32,602 nt of DNA from Thermomucor indicae-seudaticae. Taxonomy: Eukaryota > Mucoromycota > Mucoromycetes > Mucorales > Lichtheimiaceae. Shown here piece by piece: positions 19,896-30,789 of the stretch. The notes under the pieces are model-generated. The model saw only the letters and a program-made list of their open reading frames with translations, did no database searches and was not told where the DNA came from. Every line of letters starts with the position of its first letter. The first letter of the stretch is position 1. The stretch lies in assembly GCA_000787465.1 (NCBI GenBank), contig JSYX01000397.1, forward strand, positions 1-32,602. The letters run 5' to 3'. The position numbers and the translations under genes are program-made.

Positions 19896-22800
19896 ATGGC
19901 CAAAGATCCACAAGAAGAGTCGTCAGCGTCCAAGTCCAAAAGACTTATGGGCGAAGAGTATATCAGCAAAGTCCTGAGTGGAGCGATCGGCGACGACACT
20001 GATAATGGAGATCCAGACGAGGATTTTGCCGATGCCGATCTCGATTCTGATCTGTTCAATGACAGCTGGTTCGATGACGACGGTGACGATGGTGAAATAA
20101 ACGACGATGAGATCACGTAAGGTTTTATGCTCACCACCACCATGAATGAATCCTTTTGCATGAAAGTAATCACGCAAGTCTTCTTTGATTCGACAGACAA
20201 ATGCTCGATCGCACCAAGGAAAGACGCGCGCAACTGAAAACTGGCGATCTGGACGAAATTACACGGGACTTTGAGGAATTTGAAGACAACCTGATTGCGA
20301 CAGCTGGCATTGGTAAAACACGGCATGGGAGTCGTCGACGTATCACCCAAGGCGAAGCCAGACTATCCGAGGAAGTCAAGCGAAAGCTTGGTGAAGCGAA
20401 TGCGTTATATATCGCAAAGGATTACGGAAAAGCGATTGACTATTTACAAGAGCTTATAACGGAACATCCTAACGTGCACCAAGCATGGAATACGCTCGGC
20501 TTGATACACGATGAAATGGGGAACAAGGACCGCTCGCTTCAGATTCGAATGGTGGCTGCACATATGAACCAAGATGATATCGCACTGTGGAAGGAATTAG
20601 GTGTCAAGTCCATGTACGTAAAGTGGCAGACATCATTGGCCGCTGAAAGCGCTCTCTAATATTTGACGTTGCTTAGTGAAAACGGAGCCACGCAGCAGGC
20701 CATCTACTGTTTCACCAAAGTGCTAAATGTTGATCCTATGGACATTGATGCCCTATGGGATCGTTCCTTTCTGTACAAACAGTTAGGGAATATGGACGAA
20801 GCACTCGATGGTTTTCAGCAAATTCTTGATGTTGTACCGTACCATTTCAAAGTCATCAATGAGATTGCCAAGATATATCGCTCGAAAGGTCAGACCAGCG
20901 AGGCGATTCGACTATACGAGGAAGCCATTGAGCATCACATAAAGGTCGGTGAGCCATCGCTCGCCACAGACGAGGACGACGACTTTGCGGATGAACTCGG
21001 ATACACAGAAATCAATATGTTGAGCGAACTATATCTAATGCAAAACGACTACCGCCGAGCACTTGAAACGATCAAAACTGGTATCCGACATGTGCAAAAT
21101 AGACAACATGAGACTTGGTGGGAGGATCGACCAGACGATGATGAAGAATATTTTGAACACGGTACCGACAACGAGGAAGAAGCCGAACGCTGCGAATTTC
21201 CAATTGAGTTGAGAGTTCGCATGGGTGTTTGCCGTGTCTATCTCGGAGATGTCAATATCGCTTCGGTAAGTAGCTCACTGTATTTACGCTCGCTGCATCA
21301 ATCTAACTCTCTCTCCTGTCGTTTCCCTTTTCTCTGCTAGAGACATTTCGATTATCTGTTGCGGTACCCAGCGACGACATATCCTGATTTGCATCAAGAC
21401 ATAGCCTATGCCTATATGGATAAGCGGCACTATGACTTGGCTCTCAGTGTCTTCCAGAAGATTATTGATGTTTCTGAGGCAAGTAAAATCAAGTCCTGCC
21501 AGCAAATCCGTTCTATATTTACATAGTCCGCGCTACAGGAAGTGGAAATAGATTTATTGATCCGTACAGCGGATTGCTACCACGAGGTCGGGGAACTGGA
21601 AACAGCAGCCATATTTTATATTAATGGTAAGAGATCTAAGTGTGGCAGCTTTTCATGGTATTAAACGGCATGCGAACTTAGTGCTGGATGAGCAACCTGA
21701 CAATCTTGACGTTATGATGTCTCTGGCTTCGGTTTACGAAGAACAAGGACGCGAAGAAGAAGCTTTGCAGCTGGTCGAATATGGTGAGTTAAGAATTCTT
21801 TAGGTAGAGAGAGAGAGAGAGAGAGAGAGAGTTAGAATTGGCGTGTTGACACAAATGCTTTGCGCCCGAAAGTCATGAAGAAGAACCGCGAGGCCCGCAA
21901 ACAACAGAAAGCGAAAGAGCAAAAGAGTCCGGAACCTGAAGAGAAAGAGACACCTACGAAGAGAGTGACAAGATCGGCAGCGAAAGAAAAGGCATCGCTT
22001 TTTGATGAAGCTACAGGAGCAAAGATCAGTAAAACGGAGCAGATGAAACGTAGGCGAGAGGAACGAAAATCGCGGGAAAAAGAGAAAGAATTGGAGACCC
22101 AAGCTATCTTTGCCAGGCTGCAGGAACTTGATGATCAACTTCCACCTGATATTGTTGGCATGGATCGTAATTTAATGCGTGAGTATATGCGGGTCGCGCA
22201 TGAGCTTTGGAAGGAATTTAGCGAAACGAGGGCGTTCTTTCCGAAGAAGGTAGTAAACTGGTTCCTGTTCCTGTTTCTGTCTCTATCTTTGAGGTGGCTC
22301 ATGACGGTAAACAACATGAACGTTTGTAGGTTTCGCGGTACACAGGCTTCTATGCGCTGCGAACTAGCAAGCAACAAGAGAAATCTTCAGACAATCGTGA
22401 AGCGTACCATATGGCGGCCCGTCTTCGAAAGCGCGTCAATAGGAATGTGGAGATGAAAGATGAGGATGAAGACGAAGATATGGACGAAGAGGAGCTTCGT
22501 ATGCAAGAAGAAGAGGAGGAAGAAGTCAGATTAACTGGAGGAACTCATTTCCGACAGATACCATTCACCAAGTGGTTATCAGTGTTTATAAAAGTAAGTC
22601 TAATTGTATCCTTGATCATGTGGCACGTTCTTTACATACGTCGTGAATGCAGTATGGGTTGATGCTGGCACAGACGAGGCCGGCAGACAAGGCCTATGAC
22701 TTTTTGACGCGCGCTGCAGAAGCCAATGTGTTTTTCCGTAAACCCGAATTCATTGCCAAGCTGAAGATGGCTCTTTTATGTAGATATTTGTATAGAAAGC

Positions 22801-24029
22801 CAGAGCATAAGTGACCGGGTTTCTGACGGATTTATTTATATATAGGCTGCGGTTTGATAAATCGAAATTATGCGATCGTTCTCGAAGCGGCTCGCTGGTT
22901 CGAAAGAACTTACTTGTTTAAAGATGATGTTTTGAGATTGTTTGCAGCTGTCCTGTCCGGGTAAGTTACGCATGGCTTTATCCGTTGGATATCGCTATAA
23001 CCCCTTATGTAATTTGGTTAGAGGTTACGATGACGCTGGAAATTTCGCTAACCAGAGCGTGGTCAAGGCCCACATGCGCTTGATGCATATGACGGATATT
23101 ATAGTGAAAGACGAGACAAAGAGCGATGATCCTGATGAACCAATGGAAGACGCGAAAAGCTCGGAGGATACCATCGGTGATGACACGATCAATACTGACA
23201 AGGCAGAATCTGAGTTCTTGAGTCAGGAGTATTATATCTTACCTGATGATATTGTGCGTGAAAGAGTCAAAGAATTGCGAAGATTGAATATTGAACTACC
23301 AGACAAAGTTAGCACTGTTCTTTTGAACCTTGTTGGCAGTCAAATGAATATTGGACGCAACCAGGTAGCGTCAGCATGTAAGTGCCAAGGTATACTTTGA
23401 AACACATGATACCAGTATACTTACACCGCTGTGATCGTAGTGTTCTTTTTACGTGCATACGCCATCAAGCAAGATGATCCCCTGAATCTATTGTCCTTAG
23501 CCATAGCAATGTTACAGCGAGCCTTCAATAGAAAGGTCGACAACCGTCATAACAAAGTGATGCAGGTAAAAACGAAATGGACTTTTGCGCCGGACGTTTC
23601 GTAGTCTCTCACACACAGCATATCGAAGGCAATGCTATTTATGCAATTATATGCCAAAACTCGAGGGGATTGTCAAGAAGTGCAATACAATATAGGACGC
23701 GCATTTCATCTTCTTGGTAAGCCAAAAGGGAGCGAGTGTATCAGACCACACGATGTATTATTAACAATATTGAAGGGCTTACTCATCTTGCTATTTATCA
23801 CTATGAGCGGGTGCTCATATTGCCCTCTACAGCAAAACAGGCACAAGGACACGTTCCGTGTAAAACTCTTGATGAGGTTTATGATTATAATGGGGAAAGC
23901 GAAGAAATCGACGACGATGATGACACCGATCTGAGACGTGAAGCTGCTTATAATCTGCATCTTATTTATATAACCAGCGGGGCTCACAACCTAGCGCAGA
24001 TCCTCATTGCAAAATATTGTTGCATTTAA
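19896..24029 (+). CDS. sfc4: TFIIIC TPR subunit (Tfc4/Sfc4/GTF3C3 family)
   Basis: Subunit of RNA polymerase III factor TFIIIC that bridges A/B-box DNA binding to recruitment of TFIIIB. Exons: 19896-20116, 20197-20613, 20677-21265, 21341-21478, 21527-21626, 21682-21783, 21873-22249, 22330-22593, 22653-22779, 22846-22960, 23022-23377, 23441-23565, 23629-23716 and 23776-24029. These sum to 3,273 nt, giving 1,090 aa. The N-terminus is strongly acidic (to about residue 75). TPR units run from about 130 to 520: LGEANALYIAKDYGKAIDYL, AWNTLGLIHDEMGNKDRSLQ, ALWDRSFLYKQLGNMDEALD, with an acidic insert near 350. A basic linker follows in exon 7, then a Glu/Asp run in exon 8, and a second TPR block ends in EAAYNLHLIYITSGAHNLA. 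The ATG at 19896 is the first in frame. Confidence 0.93.
21479..21526 (+). other. sfc4: GC-AG intron in the TFIIIC gene (intron 4)
   Basis: The donor is GAG|GCAAGT. The acceptor is TACATAG before the SALQEVEIDLLIR codons; CTACAG at 21534-21539 is an in-frame alternative. The GT five bases downstream (GTAAAA) gives a wrong frame with either acceptor. Confidence 0.75.
21806..21831. repeat. (AG)n microsatellite inside intron 6 of the TFIIIC gene
   Basis: There are 26 bases of perfect AG repeat in an intron of about 89 nt. The only acceptor that fits phase 1 and avoids stops is CGAAAG ending at 21872, past the repeat. Confidence 0.85.
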
Positions 24030-24164
24030 TACCGAACGCACTGCATGTAGTATAAATCAATTTACTCATTGTTAAACGACAAAGACGCATCCATACAGAA
24101 CAGACGGCATTTCCGTTAAATTAGTTAGCAAATACTTCAGGGTATATAAGGAAGAGGATCAATG
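24030..24164. other. Tail-to-tail gap TFIIIC / mevalonate kinase
   Basis: Only 135 bp separate the two stop codons, so the 3'UTRs of the convergent transcripts probably overlap. Confidence 0.6.
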
Positions 24165-25684
24165 CTAAACAACATGTGATTCTAAAGTCCTTCGGTCTGC
24201 ACTGTCCATCCAGGTCTCGTCTTCCGAATCGGCAAGAACAGAAGCACTGACACCAACACCGCCAAGCGAGGTTTGATAGCAATCAAAACCGTTATTGGCC
24301 AGCTCCGCGATGGCAGCTTGTATAGTTTCAGCAGAAATGCCTATATAGGATGAATACCGGCTACGTGAGGTGAAAAGTAAAGGGTCTTTTACCTTCATTA
24401 AGAAGAGACAGAGCACAGCCTCCACCTCCAGCTCCGGTTAACTTTGTTTTGATGCCATATCCTGCAGTCGTCAAGCGTACTTTTTCCAGACTCGCATGAC
24501 TGACGCCCAGTGAATACAACAGGCAATGATTCATGTCCACAAGATCCTACAAGCGGGTACTTTCAATAAGGAAGGTCTTCGTTCATGTATTGGTGAAAGA
24601 CCTACTTCTAGCTCATGAATCAAAGTCGCCTGATCTATTTCAGCTCGCTGGGCTCGCTTAAATGCGTCTTGACACCGTAACGCTATACCGTCAATAGCGT
24701 CCAAGATAGGATTAATGATTCCAGGGTACTTTTCTTTCTTTGCTGTGACGCCCGCGACGAGTGCATTGGTTGACCGAGGTACTTTTGTGTTGGTCAACAG
24801 CAGACGCAAAGACTGGCAACCTTCGAGAGTTTCGAGACCCTGACCTCTCCGGAATGCCTTTGCTCCGCCTTGCCATCATTTTGTCAGTTCGGTCAGTCAA
24901 CCCGTTGATTATTATTCTGTTGGTAATTCTCACCAAAAGTCGCGACAGCGTTGTCGACACCACTCGGGTTCCCGTGAATGACTTGCTCGGCCTTGAACGC
25001 ATACCTGTTGATAGTCTCAAGATACGTTTCCTTCTCAGGAGACTGGATAAAGTCGACCGGAATGTGGTTAAACAGAATCAAAAGGCCTGCTGCGATCGCG
25101 GCCGAATAACTGGCTGAACTTCCCAGGCCAGCGCTGACAGGAAGCATGGACCGGGAACACATGGTGAATCCAGATTCTAAGGGCTTATCCTTTGGCGCCA
25201 GAATAACAAACAAGTAAAGGAAAGCCAAAAGAGCTTGTCTTTGGGCGTCGGTTTTTGCGTCTGTGCCTATCATTGCCTCCAGATGTTGCTTGAGTTCCTG
25301 TGGCATATCCAAGGGATGCTTTGCTTTTGAGGAAACAAAGTTAAAGTTGAGGGCCTTTCGCGGACCAATGGTGAACTCACCTTGATCGCCAAGGTCAAGG
25401 TGTAAGGGAAAGTCCTTGAGCGACCAAGTCATGGAAATTTGGACGTTTGGGAGCTTTAGACGACAGATATCACCTTGAGTTCGTTCCACGTACAAATAGG
25501 TCCGGAGACCCAGTGATGCAGCAATCGCAAGCTACGCAAATTCGGACCGTTGTCAAATTCGACTACTACTACTACCGTAAGCAGATGAATGTACCTTTTG
25601 ATGGACAACGGCATGCTCACCGAACAGAATCACTTTGCCGGGAGCAGAAACAAGGATGCGCTTCGGTCTTTGATCCAGCGTCAT
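24165..25684 (-). CDS. ERG12: Mevalonate kinase
   Basis: GHMP-family kinase that phosphorylates mevalonate to 5-phosphomevalonate with ATP, early in sterol and isoprenoid synthesis. Exons in transcript order: 25684-25595, 25531-24934, 24868-24606, 24546-24393 and 24340-24165. These sum to 1,281 nt, giving 426 aa (human about 396, yeast about 443, from memory). Visible motifs: SAPGKVILFGEHAVV (13-27), the GHMP ATP-binding loop LPVSAGLGSSAS (160-171), the NPSGVDNAVATFGG segment, TNTKVPRSTNALVAGV, and the C-terminal KLTGAGGGGCALSLL (from about 352). The start MTLDQRPKR puts motif 1 at its usual distance from the N-terminus. An in-frame ATG at 25846 would add 54 Ser-rich residues not expected in this cytosolic enzyme. 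Confidence 0.96.
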
Positions 25685-26018
25685 CGTGTTGATGGAGAAC
25701 AAAGAAAGCTGTGGAGAGAGATTACTGCCGTGAACCTTGGATGATGACGAAGAAAAAGCGCTCCTGTCAGCTTTTTCGCGTTCCTGGATCGACAAGCGAA
25801 ATTTCAAAAAAGGAAGTCTTCTCGACCATTTAAAGTTTGTCGCCATCGGAAACGTTTGGCAGACAAATCAAACCGCACAACAGTGTGTGTTCCGGGAAGC
25901 AATAGCGTGCAATTCGACAGCTGATGATACAGTAGAGGCAAGAAGTTTTTATCTAGCAAAGATTGGATCAGTATGGGTAGGCGTTGGGTTCTGTGACCCG
26001 CATTGGTGGGTCTGAGTC
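25685..26018. other. Upstream region of mevalonate kinase
   Basis: These 334 bp must contain the ERG12 promoter. A minus-strand open frame continues upstream of the chosen start for 162 bp but shows no domain. No clear sterol-response or TATA motif was identified. Confidence 0.4.
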
Positions 26019-26869
26019 TCAGCGCTTCATCATCGTTGCATGCAAGCGATTAAAATCTTTTAGACGACCGTAAAGCAGCTTCGCGCGCATATCGGAAACG
26101 TCCACATCGAGTAGCTCGTGTCCGTGACGCAGCTCTTTAGGCAAGTGAGCTATCGTAGGCTACATACAAGTGTAACGAGTTCAACAAGAAAATTTCTACA
26201 AGTTTAACTAGTTTTCTTTCAATCGTGTAAGAGCGTATGAAAATTGAGCTATCTTCTCAATCACGCGGGAAGTTTCGCTTTTCTACTCTCCATGGAGATT
26301 ATCATTATCTATAGACGATCAGTAACTGAGATTTGTCGTGCGTATTTTGACGAAAAAGTGGACATGATCGGAATAACGATTTCTTGTCCATCTGCCTGAA
26401 ATTTCAGTCTACAACCAAGATAAACGTAACCAATAAATACTCTGCATCGTTCTTCGCGGCCTTTATCTCATATTCATGAAGTTCGGATCCATAGGATTAG
26501 CCAATGTAGCCAGGTGCATACGCCTAGGCTTTGTCTTATGCTGCCGTAGACAGATATGTCTTCTTCCAGACCGGCCTCTCTGCCGACAAAATCAAACAAA
26601 GCACTACCTCTGAGTTCTGGACATAAGTTCTAGTTCCGCGCAAGAACTTCGTCATCAGTCATCATCTGGATTTGTCGCCAATTGTGGCTGTGGGTCAGAT
26701 ACGTACAATCATGCGATGCCAGCTGGCAAACTTATAGTTAGAGGAATCCAGACATATCAGCAATCAGCGGCTTTTCTCGTGCTGCAAGTTGAGGTAAATA
26801 TTCCAGTCAGCGGTCCTGGTAATCGCCACCTGTAACACTTATGGGGCAACGCCGATCGACGCCCTGCTT
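26019..26869 (-). pseudogene. Unidentified fragmented coding region (broken gene or many tiny exons)
   Basis: Several minus-strand pieces read like real protein. 26869-26741 has VDRRCPISVTGGDYQDR, a TGA, then LEYLPQLAAREKPLIADMSG. 26665-26522 has MMTDDEVLARN, a TAG, then NLCPELRGSALFDFVGREAG and LEEDISVYGSIRQSLG. 26395-26312 has ADGQEIVIPIMSTFSSKYAR. 26282-26211 has VIEKIAQFSYALTRLKEN. 26159-26019 has PTIAHLPKELRHGHELLDVD, VSDMRAKLLYGRLKDFNRLH and a stop. The first three share one frame. Plausible splice signals flank some pieces (LG|GTATGC; TTTCAG|GCA; GTATGTAG|CCT). Two internal stops (TGA, TAG) have no good intron around them, which favours a decayed gene. I do not recognise the family. 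Confidence 0.5.
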
Positions 26870-27867
26870 CTATCGTGGAAAACCTTATTTCATGCAGACC
26901 GTATTTATCGGAGACGAAAAGAAACAAGTTCTTCCATGAACAAAGCTTTCCAGCTGAATGATATCAGGACTCTTGCAGATATTGGAAGCAAATCGAAGTC
27001 ATGTCTTGGAATGATCTGTGCATAGTTTATGTATGCCAATCAAACCAAGTTACAGCGAAAAACACGATTGAATCTGCTATCCAAACTTCTCTTGAACAAG
27101 GCGCTTTGGTCAGTACAGTGCAAGATGGTTATCTGAGGAACGTTAATATAGCTCACCGACAGAGAGAGACAGAAATTCGTTTTAAAGGTTGGAGGTTGTT
27201 TGAGGTATGATTGCGCCAAGTCCCAGAACACGTGGGCAAAGTTCGCCGATGAATTTACCATAGCCCATTAGTGACTTTAGCATAAGAATGCAATTCGTTA
27301 TGCCGGCAACAGCGCTGAAGTAGGAATAGCACCTATAATTCCAGTAATTGTCTGCCAAGAAACAAGCGTTCCAAAACAAGAGGAATAACAGCACTAATAG
27401 AGTACACTATAGAGCGTACGCTCTCGCGTACCAAGTTTGTGGATGATAGAGAGTGTTCCCATTTTAGATCAATCTTGAAACGAAGATTCGAAACTAAGCG
27501 TTTATTTATTTGGAACATTCCCCTGATCGAAAAAAGGAAAGGTAAACAATACCGGATAAGATTAGCCGTGTTACCTTGTAACAAGTGGGCCCCCGCCTTC
27601 AAACAAGAGCCAAGAGATCGAAAAAGTCCTTCAGGAACGCAGAAGCTCAGTGTAATAGAATTTCTTGGGTTTCGTTCGATCGGCAATCCACTAGCCAGGT
27701 TATAGTGAGCGTCGTGCAAACTTTGGTGCTCGCTCGCGCCACGCCCTTCAATCTAAACACGGGAAATTCTGAGGGAAACTTCCATAAAGCAAAACCCACG
27801 AGATATATATATGTGAGGACTCGCAAAATAAAAACTTTTTTCTTTCACCAATCTCTCTGTGTCCAAA
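26870..27867. other. Intergenic region upstream of VCX1 with possible coding remnants
   Basis: No gene is firmly supported. Short minus-strand pieces (for example NLFLFVSDKYGLHEIRFST near 26910-26860) may extend the neighbouring broken gene. A 128-codon minus frame (27333-27719) and overlapping plus frames (27001-27210, 27439-27705) show no family likeness. The right end is the VCX1 promoter. Confidence 0.4.
27804..27812 (+). promoter_or_regulatory. TATA-like box for VCX1
   Basis: TATATATAT lies about 56 bp upstream of the VCX1 ATG at 27868, followed by an A/T- and C/T-rich leader. It is a motif match only. Confidence 0.35.
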
Positions 27868-29696
27868 ATGAATCAAGAAAGAACGCCGCTTCTAGGTCAC
27901 CCAGGCTCTTCAGTTCACAAACCAACGTTTGCATCGTCGTTCCGGGTATTCTGTCTCTCGTCAAAATTCAACTTGCTTTTGGTATTTGTCCCTATCGCGT
28001 TGCTCTTCTCTTTTGCCGGCACTTCTTCCCCTACCGTTGTTTTTACCCTCAACTTTATGGCTATCATGCCATTGGCAAAACTGCTTGGATTTGGTAAGAT
28101 CTTTATGAACCAATCAATTCATGGCCCGACCACTGACAAATTTCACGCATAGCAACGGAAGAACTTGCAATGATGTCGGGCCCTACGGCCGGTGCTCTAT
28201 TAAACGCCACATTTGGCAACGTCGTCGAGCTTATCTTGGGCGTCATTGCTCTTAAAGATGGTCTCATTCGGGTTGTCCAAGGTATTTATACCTGACAGTA
28301 ATTTGATCAATTTACTCTCTAACGCACATTGGATAGCATCCGTCATGGGCTCTATCTTGTCCAACATTCTTTTGGCACGTATCACACCTTTTTCATTGGT
28401 ATCTGTCTTGTACTAACAACACATCATGATGTAGGTTCTCGGTTTTTGTTTTCTTTTGGGCGGCGTGGGCCGTCTAGAGCAAGGTTTCAGCATGACAGGT
28501 AAATAAACTACGTTTCACGGCTAAAGAATGATTTCTCATGTCAAATCAACAGCTGCGCAGACCTCTTCCTCTTTACTCGCCTTGACGACATTATCATTGC
28601 TTGTTCCTGCGGCCTTTAATGCCGTGGGTGCTGAAGCCAGGGAAGCGGAGCTCGGCATTTTGAACTTGAGCCATGGCACTGCGTTAGTTTTGTTGGTGGT
28701 TTACGCGCTCTCATTGCTTTTCCAGGTAAGAAAATATGACCATTTTAGTCGATTTGACCGTTACTTATTCGAGGGAAATTTTTAGTTGAAAACTCACAGA
28801 GCTCTGGTAAAAATTTCACCCTTTCCTTGACTGACAGATGAATTTACTCAATGCTTCTTTGTCTTACAGTACGACCATGATGATCAAAGTGACGACGAGG
28901 AAGAAGAAGAGCCACAGACCACGTGGGGCTTCTCCGTCTTATCGTAAGCATCTCTCCTTGGAATTTCTACGTCTGAATACTCAATTGTGTTTGTGTTTAG
29001 ACTGTTTGCAGTAGCCGGTCTGGTCTCGATACATGCAGACTTTCTTGTGGGCGCGTAAGTTGGGAATAACAAACACATCTCTTTTTGGTTGTTGCTAAAC
29101 TTTATACATTAGGATTGAAGGAGTTGTGGACGTCTGGGAAGTCAACGAAACTTTTGTTGGTGTAATCCTATTGCCTATTGTCGGAAAGTAAGTTATCAGT
29201 TTGAAAGGCCCACACAGCCCCCTTCTTGGAACTTAATATTATCTTTGATAGTGCCGCTGAACATGTCAGCTCTGTTACGTTTGCCATGAAAAACAAGATG
29301 AACTTGAGGTGGGTTTCTTGACAGGCTGTTCGTGAGAAGAAAAATGAATTCATGACTCGAGGTAGCATCAATATTGCGATCTCTTCTTCTTTGCAAATCG
29401 GATTGTTTGTTACGCCTCTCCTTGTGATTGCCGGATGGATCTTTGATCAGCCAATGAGCCTCTTCTTTGAAAACTTCGAGACCGTCATTCTCTTCGCCAG
29501 TGTCCTGATCGTGAACTATCTCATCCAAGACGGACGTTCCAATTGGCTTGAAGGCGTCTTGCTTCTGGTATGTGCATAATGGATATGTATAGCTTATGTC
29601 ATGTTGCATACTGACGTGAATGGTCAGGCTTCGTACACCATCATTGCTCTTGCTTTCTGGTTCCATCCTGTTTCTTCATACAGCGATGGCTTGTAA
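27868..29696 (+). CDS. VCX1: Vacuolar Ca2+/H+ exchanger (CAX/VCX1 family)
   Basis: Antiporter that loads Ca2+ into the vacuole using the proton gradient. Exons: 27868-28093, 28153-28281, 28337-28374, 28435-28498, 28553-28725, 28870-28943, 29001-29054, 29113-29187, 29252-29308, 29366-29567 and 29628-29696. These sum to 1,161 nt, giving 386 aa (yeast Vcx1 about 411, from memory). The protein is a series of hydrophobic segments. The two inverted alpha-repeats carry the ion-binding motifs GNVVELILG (97-105) and GNAAEH (277-282). Between them is the acidic loop [15 protein letters not shown] (211-225) typical of this family. The ATG follows a CCAAA context and starts MNQERTPLL, with a dileucine-like vacuolar sorting signal (ERTPLL). 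No long N-terminal autoinhibitory tail is present. Confidence 0.95.
28375..28434 (+). other. VCX1: Non-canonical GC-AG intron in VCX1 (intron 3)
   Basis: The join needed by the family is [16 protein letters not shown], which places the donor at GCACGT and the acceptor at GATGTAG. Using the nearby GTATCA donor shifts the frame. The donor is weaker than the GCAAGT of the other two GC introns in the window. Confidence 0.7.
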
Positions 29697-30789
29697 ATGC
29701 TGCCCATGTGTTATGAAGTGTTGTATCTATGTCTCTCTCCCTCACTATATATATGTATAAATACGTGTACGTGAAATGTTGTACCTCAGAACCAACATGT
29801 AAATCATTTTTTGATTTCGATGCATAAACACTATTAGTATTCATCGAACGACATTGCTCTGGATAGACTCGAATGAGGCTTATCATGCTTGAATCTTGCA
29901 GATCCATCCTTTTCGTTGGACCTAAAGATGCACACGCTAATAACGGATTCGGGCTATTAGTTCTTTGAAGATTCTTACTGTGTTCAGGATGCATCATGCA
30001 ACATGTGAATCTGAGCTATTTTTTAGAGTTTCGGGAGCTTCCCAATATTTAAATGCAGGGAAACGAGGAATAGGCGCATGCATATTTTTTTCCACATTGC
30101 CCTGGATTCTAGGAGATGCGATGACATTCAAGGGAAAAGTTGGCCATTGGTAGAAGGATGATATTTACTGTTCATTGTGTAAAGATGAAATTGAGCAGAG
30201 GGACGAGCGTTGTAAGGTAGAAGGCGCGATCCGTTCTGGCTGATGAAACGCGACCTTGCCATGCATATATTGCCCTTTTCGTCAGTAATCCGAAGCGAAC
30301 AAGCCTGTGTTTTTGTTTGACATGCAGCTCCTGAGCCATGCTGCATACAGCTTGAATTCGATTATTGACCGTTTGCAAAGATGTGATCCACCGGAAAGGC
30401 TTCTTAAAGTGTGGCGTTGTCAGAGGTATAATCATGCTGCGGGCGATATCTGCAGGTGAGAGACGCTTTGGCCGATGGCCTTGTGTCACTTCAAATGCCA
30501 CTAACCTCGTTTTGTAAGAGAGGGGGGGGACGAGGGGAAGCACACACATTCGCGTCCCTTGGCTCCTTCGGACGGACAAAAACTATCGAAAGCCGATCTC
30601 AGCAAACAAAACCTAATCGCCCACAGTAAAAAAAGGAAGCTTCCTTTACTTTGCTGTTTACTTCACTCTTTTTCGCCTTCTTATCTTGCGAGTGAAAAAG
30701 GTAACAGCATGCAGACTTTGCAATTCACGCATTCGCAATCAACCGATCGGTTCTATTTTTTTATGCAGAATCTAATTGAGCAGACAAGA
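29697..30789. other. VCX1 3' flank, promoter and 5'UTR of the last gene
   Basis: About 1.1 kb with no supported gene. An open minus-strand frame of 135 codons (30172-30579) was considered but has no recognisable domain. The right end contains a probable 5'UTR intron at 30701-30768 (donor AAAAG|GTAACA, acceptor TTTTTTTATGCAG). Confidence 0.45.
30701..30768 (+). other. Probable 5'UTR intron that removes an ATG
   Basis: The donor is GTAACA and the acceptor is preceded by a run of T. The ATG at 30763-30765 is part of the acceptor (ATGCAG). After splicing, the first in-frame ATG is at 30790; without splicing, the ATG at 30763 would add nine residues in the same frame. Confidence 0.6.

Noticed and set aside
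21800..22138. Minus-strand ORF of 112 codons rich in Phe, Leu and Arg
   Set aside because: It is the shadow of the Lys/Glu-rich TFIIIC exon 7 and the AG repeat.
27333..27719. Minus-strand ORF of 128 codons upstream of VCX1
   Set aside because: There is no recognisable domain, composition is ordinary and plus-strand frames overlap it; it is kept only as a remark on the intergenic region.
30172..30579. Minus-strand ORF of 135 codons
   Set aside because: No family likeness or splice context, and it overlaps the promoter and leader of the next gene; it could be chance in a 1.1 kb gap.
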